Source of the DNA: JAZUCT01 sp045639255
Lineage (GTDB): Bacteria; Bacillota; Clostridia; Christensenellales; UBA1242
Assembly: GCA_045639255.1 (NCBI GenBank)
Contig: JAZUCT010000010.1
Coordinates: forward strand, 1 to 15,493
Direction of reading: 5' to 3'
DNA: 15,493 bases
Position numbers and translations under genes: made by a program. Below, in pieces: positions 14,988-15,493 of the stretch (position 1 is its first letter; each line of letters opens with the position of its first letter). The notes beneath the pieces are model-generated. The model saw nothing but the letters and a program-made list of their open reading frames with translations. It ran no database searches and had not been told where the DNA came from.

Positions 14988-15278
14988 GATAATTACTGAT
15001 AAAATATAGAACACAATGATTAAACCAACAATAACAAAATCAAAGATTGCAGTTTTCTTTCTTCCATAACCTAACATAACAAACCCATTAAGCAAAATAT
15101 TTAATGCTAAACTTGGATATAAAATATGCAAAATTATGTTTTCGGGAACTATTTTTGTTAAAAACAACAATGCTGAAACTATAACAGCTATGCTTGCAAC
15201 AACGCCTGCAATAATTAATATCTTTTGCCTTTTTGTGTTTACATTTTTGTTTTCTTGAATAATAATTTTATTGCCCAT
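14985..15278 (-). CDS. Small three-helix membrane protein, unknown function
   Basis: This is a 97-residue protein that I do not recognise. A basic N-terminus (GNKIIIQENKNVNTKRQK) is followed by three hydrophobic segments at about 21-42 (ILIIAGVVASIAVIVSALLFL), 47-68 and 76-97, with a YGRKK loop between the second and third. The frame can be read from a TTG at 15293, but the ATG at 15278 has AGGAG five bases upstream and is the better start. It has its own strong promoter and its own terminator, so it is a single-gene unit, divergent from the tRNA-Lys gene. Confidence 0.85.
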   Translation of the reverse strand: MGNKIIIQENKNVNTKRQKILIIAGVVASIAVIVSALLFLTKIVPENIILHILYPSLALNILLNGFVMLGYGRKKTAIFDFVIVGLIIVFYILSVII

Positions 15279-15295
15279 AACTACTCCTAACAAAT

Positions 15296-15324
15296 ATTAT
15301 AGCATTTATAAAAATATTTGACAA
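15296..15324 (-). promoter_or_regulatory. Promoter of the small membrane protein gene
   Basis: The minus strand reads TTGTCA (15319-15324), 17 bases, then a perfect TATAAT (15296-15301) with TGC before it. The transcript should start near 15289, giving a leader of about 11 bases that just holds the AGGAG site. Confidence 0.9.
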
Positions 15325-15342
15325 TTAAATGTTAGAAAATAC

Positions 15343-15371
15343 TTGTTTTAGCACTGAAATTGTGATAAAAT
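15343..15371 (+). promoter_or_regulatory. Promoter of the tRNA-Lys gene
   Basis: The plus strand reads TTGTTT (15343-15348), 17 bases, then TAAAAT (15366-15371) with TGA before it. Transcription would start near 15378, 13 bases before the mature tRNA. It is back to back with the promoter of the small membrane protein gene. Confidence 0.8.
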
Positions 15372-15390
15372 ACATTTGTTTCAAAAATTT

Positions 15391-15466
15391 GGATCATTAG
15401 CTCAGCTGGTAGAGCACCTGACTCTTAATCAGGGTGTCCGGGGTTCGAGCCCCCGATGGTGTACCA
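15391..15466 (+). tRNA. tRNA-Lys (anticodon CUU) with mismatched acceptor stem
   Basis: This is a 76-base cloverleaf with encoded CCA. The D stem GCTC/GAGC, anticodon stem CCTGA/TCAGG with loop CTCTTAA (anticodon CTT, reading AAG) and T stem CGGGG/CCCCG with loop TTCGAGC are all perfect. The acceptor is poor. The 5' strand GGATCAT against the 3' strand ATGGTGT gives G-U at 1:72, a G-G clash at 2:71 and U-G at 4:69, with only four Watson-Crick pairs. It has its own promoter and a terminator right after the CCA. The identity is sure; whether it is functional as written is not. Confidence 0.92.
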
Positions 15467-15493
15467 AAAGCCACGTCATTTGACGTGGCTTTT
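15467..15493 (+). terminator. Rho-independent terminator after tRNA-Lys
   Basis: A twelve-base-pair perfect hairpin has arms 15467-15478 and 15481-15492 (core GCCACGTCA/TGACGTGGC). It begins at the base after the tRNA CCA and runs into T residues at the window edge. Confidence 0.93.

Noticed and set aside
1..15493. CRISPR arrays, insertion sequences, phage or toxin-antitoxin genes
   Set aside because: No repeat-spacer pattern, transposase, integrase or terminal inverted repeats were seen; the window is core chromosome.

Overview
The window is a very AT-rich (about 30% GC by eye), gene-dense bacterial chromosome segment. It looks like a low-GC, spore-forming or formerly spore-forming Firmicute of the Clostridia type. 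The evidence is the YqfC-YqfD sporulation pair, the L21-Prp-L27 ribosomal operon with a cleavable L27 N-terminus, the NfeD-FloA membrane-microdomain pair, YqzL between era and recO, dnaG-rpoD, strong AGGAG-type ribosome binding sites and Firmicute-type promoters and terminators. Every protein gene is on the minus strand. Only a tRNA-Lys at the right edge is on the plus strand. No gap exceeds 300 bases.

Layout from right to left, in the direction of transcription: (1) a plus-strand tRNA-Lys(CUU) with its own promoter and terminator, divergent from a small three-helix membrane protein gene (14985-15278) that has a near-consensus promoter and a terminator at its stop; (2) alr, alanine racemase, squeezed behind that terminator with no Shine-Dalgarno; (3) the rplU-prp-rpmA operon with a strong promoter, an L21-type leader RNA and a terminator; (4) ogg, an 8-oxoguanine glycosylase that appears to be leaderless, with a terminator; (5) nfeD-floA and a lysine-rich single-pass membrane protein, with a strong promoter and a terminator; (6) a long tightly packed run yqfC-yqfD-ybeY-cdd-like-era-yqzL-recO, followed after an 87-base gap by dnaG-rpoD-trmK-zinc-ribbon protein-TPR protein, the last cut by the left edge.

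The large block is a compacted version of the Bacillus arrangement yqfC-yqfD-phoH-pgpH-ybeY-dgkA-cdd-era-yqzL-recO-glyQS-dnaG-sigA-trmK. The phoH, pgpH, dgkA and glyQS genes are missing from this place. It joins rRNA maturation (YbeY, Era), DNA repair and replication (RecO, DnaG), the main sigma factor and tRNA methylation.

No wholly new multi-gene system is evident. The most notable observations are: a cytidine-deaminase homologue that has lost the catalytic Glu and two of three zinc-binding Cys yet keeps an intact frame; a tRNA-Lys whose acceptor stem does not pair properly (G-U at 1:72 and G-G at 2:71) although the rest is perfect; two genes (ogg, alr) whose promoters place the transcription start at or near the start codon; and a one-residue insertion in a very conserved part of the main sigma factor.
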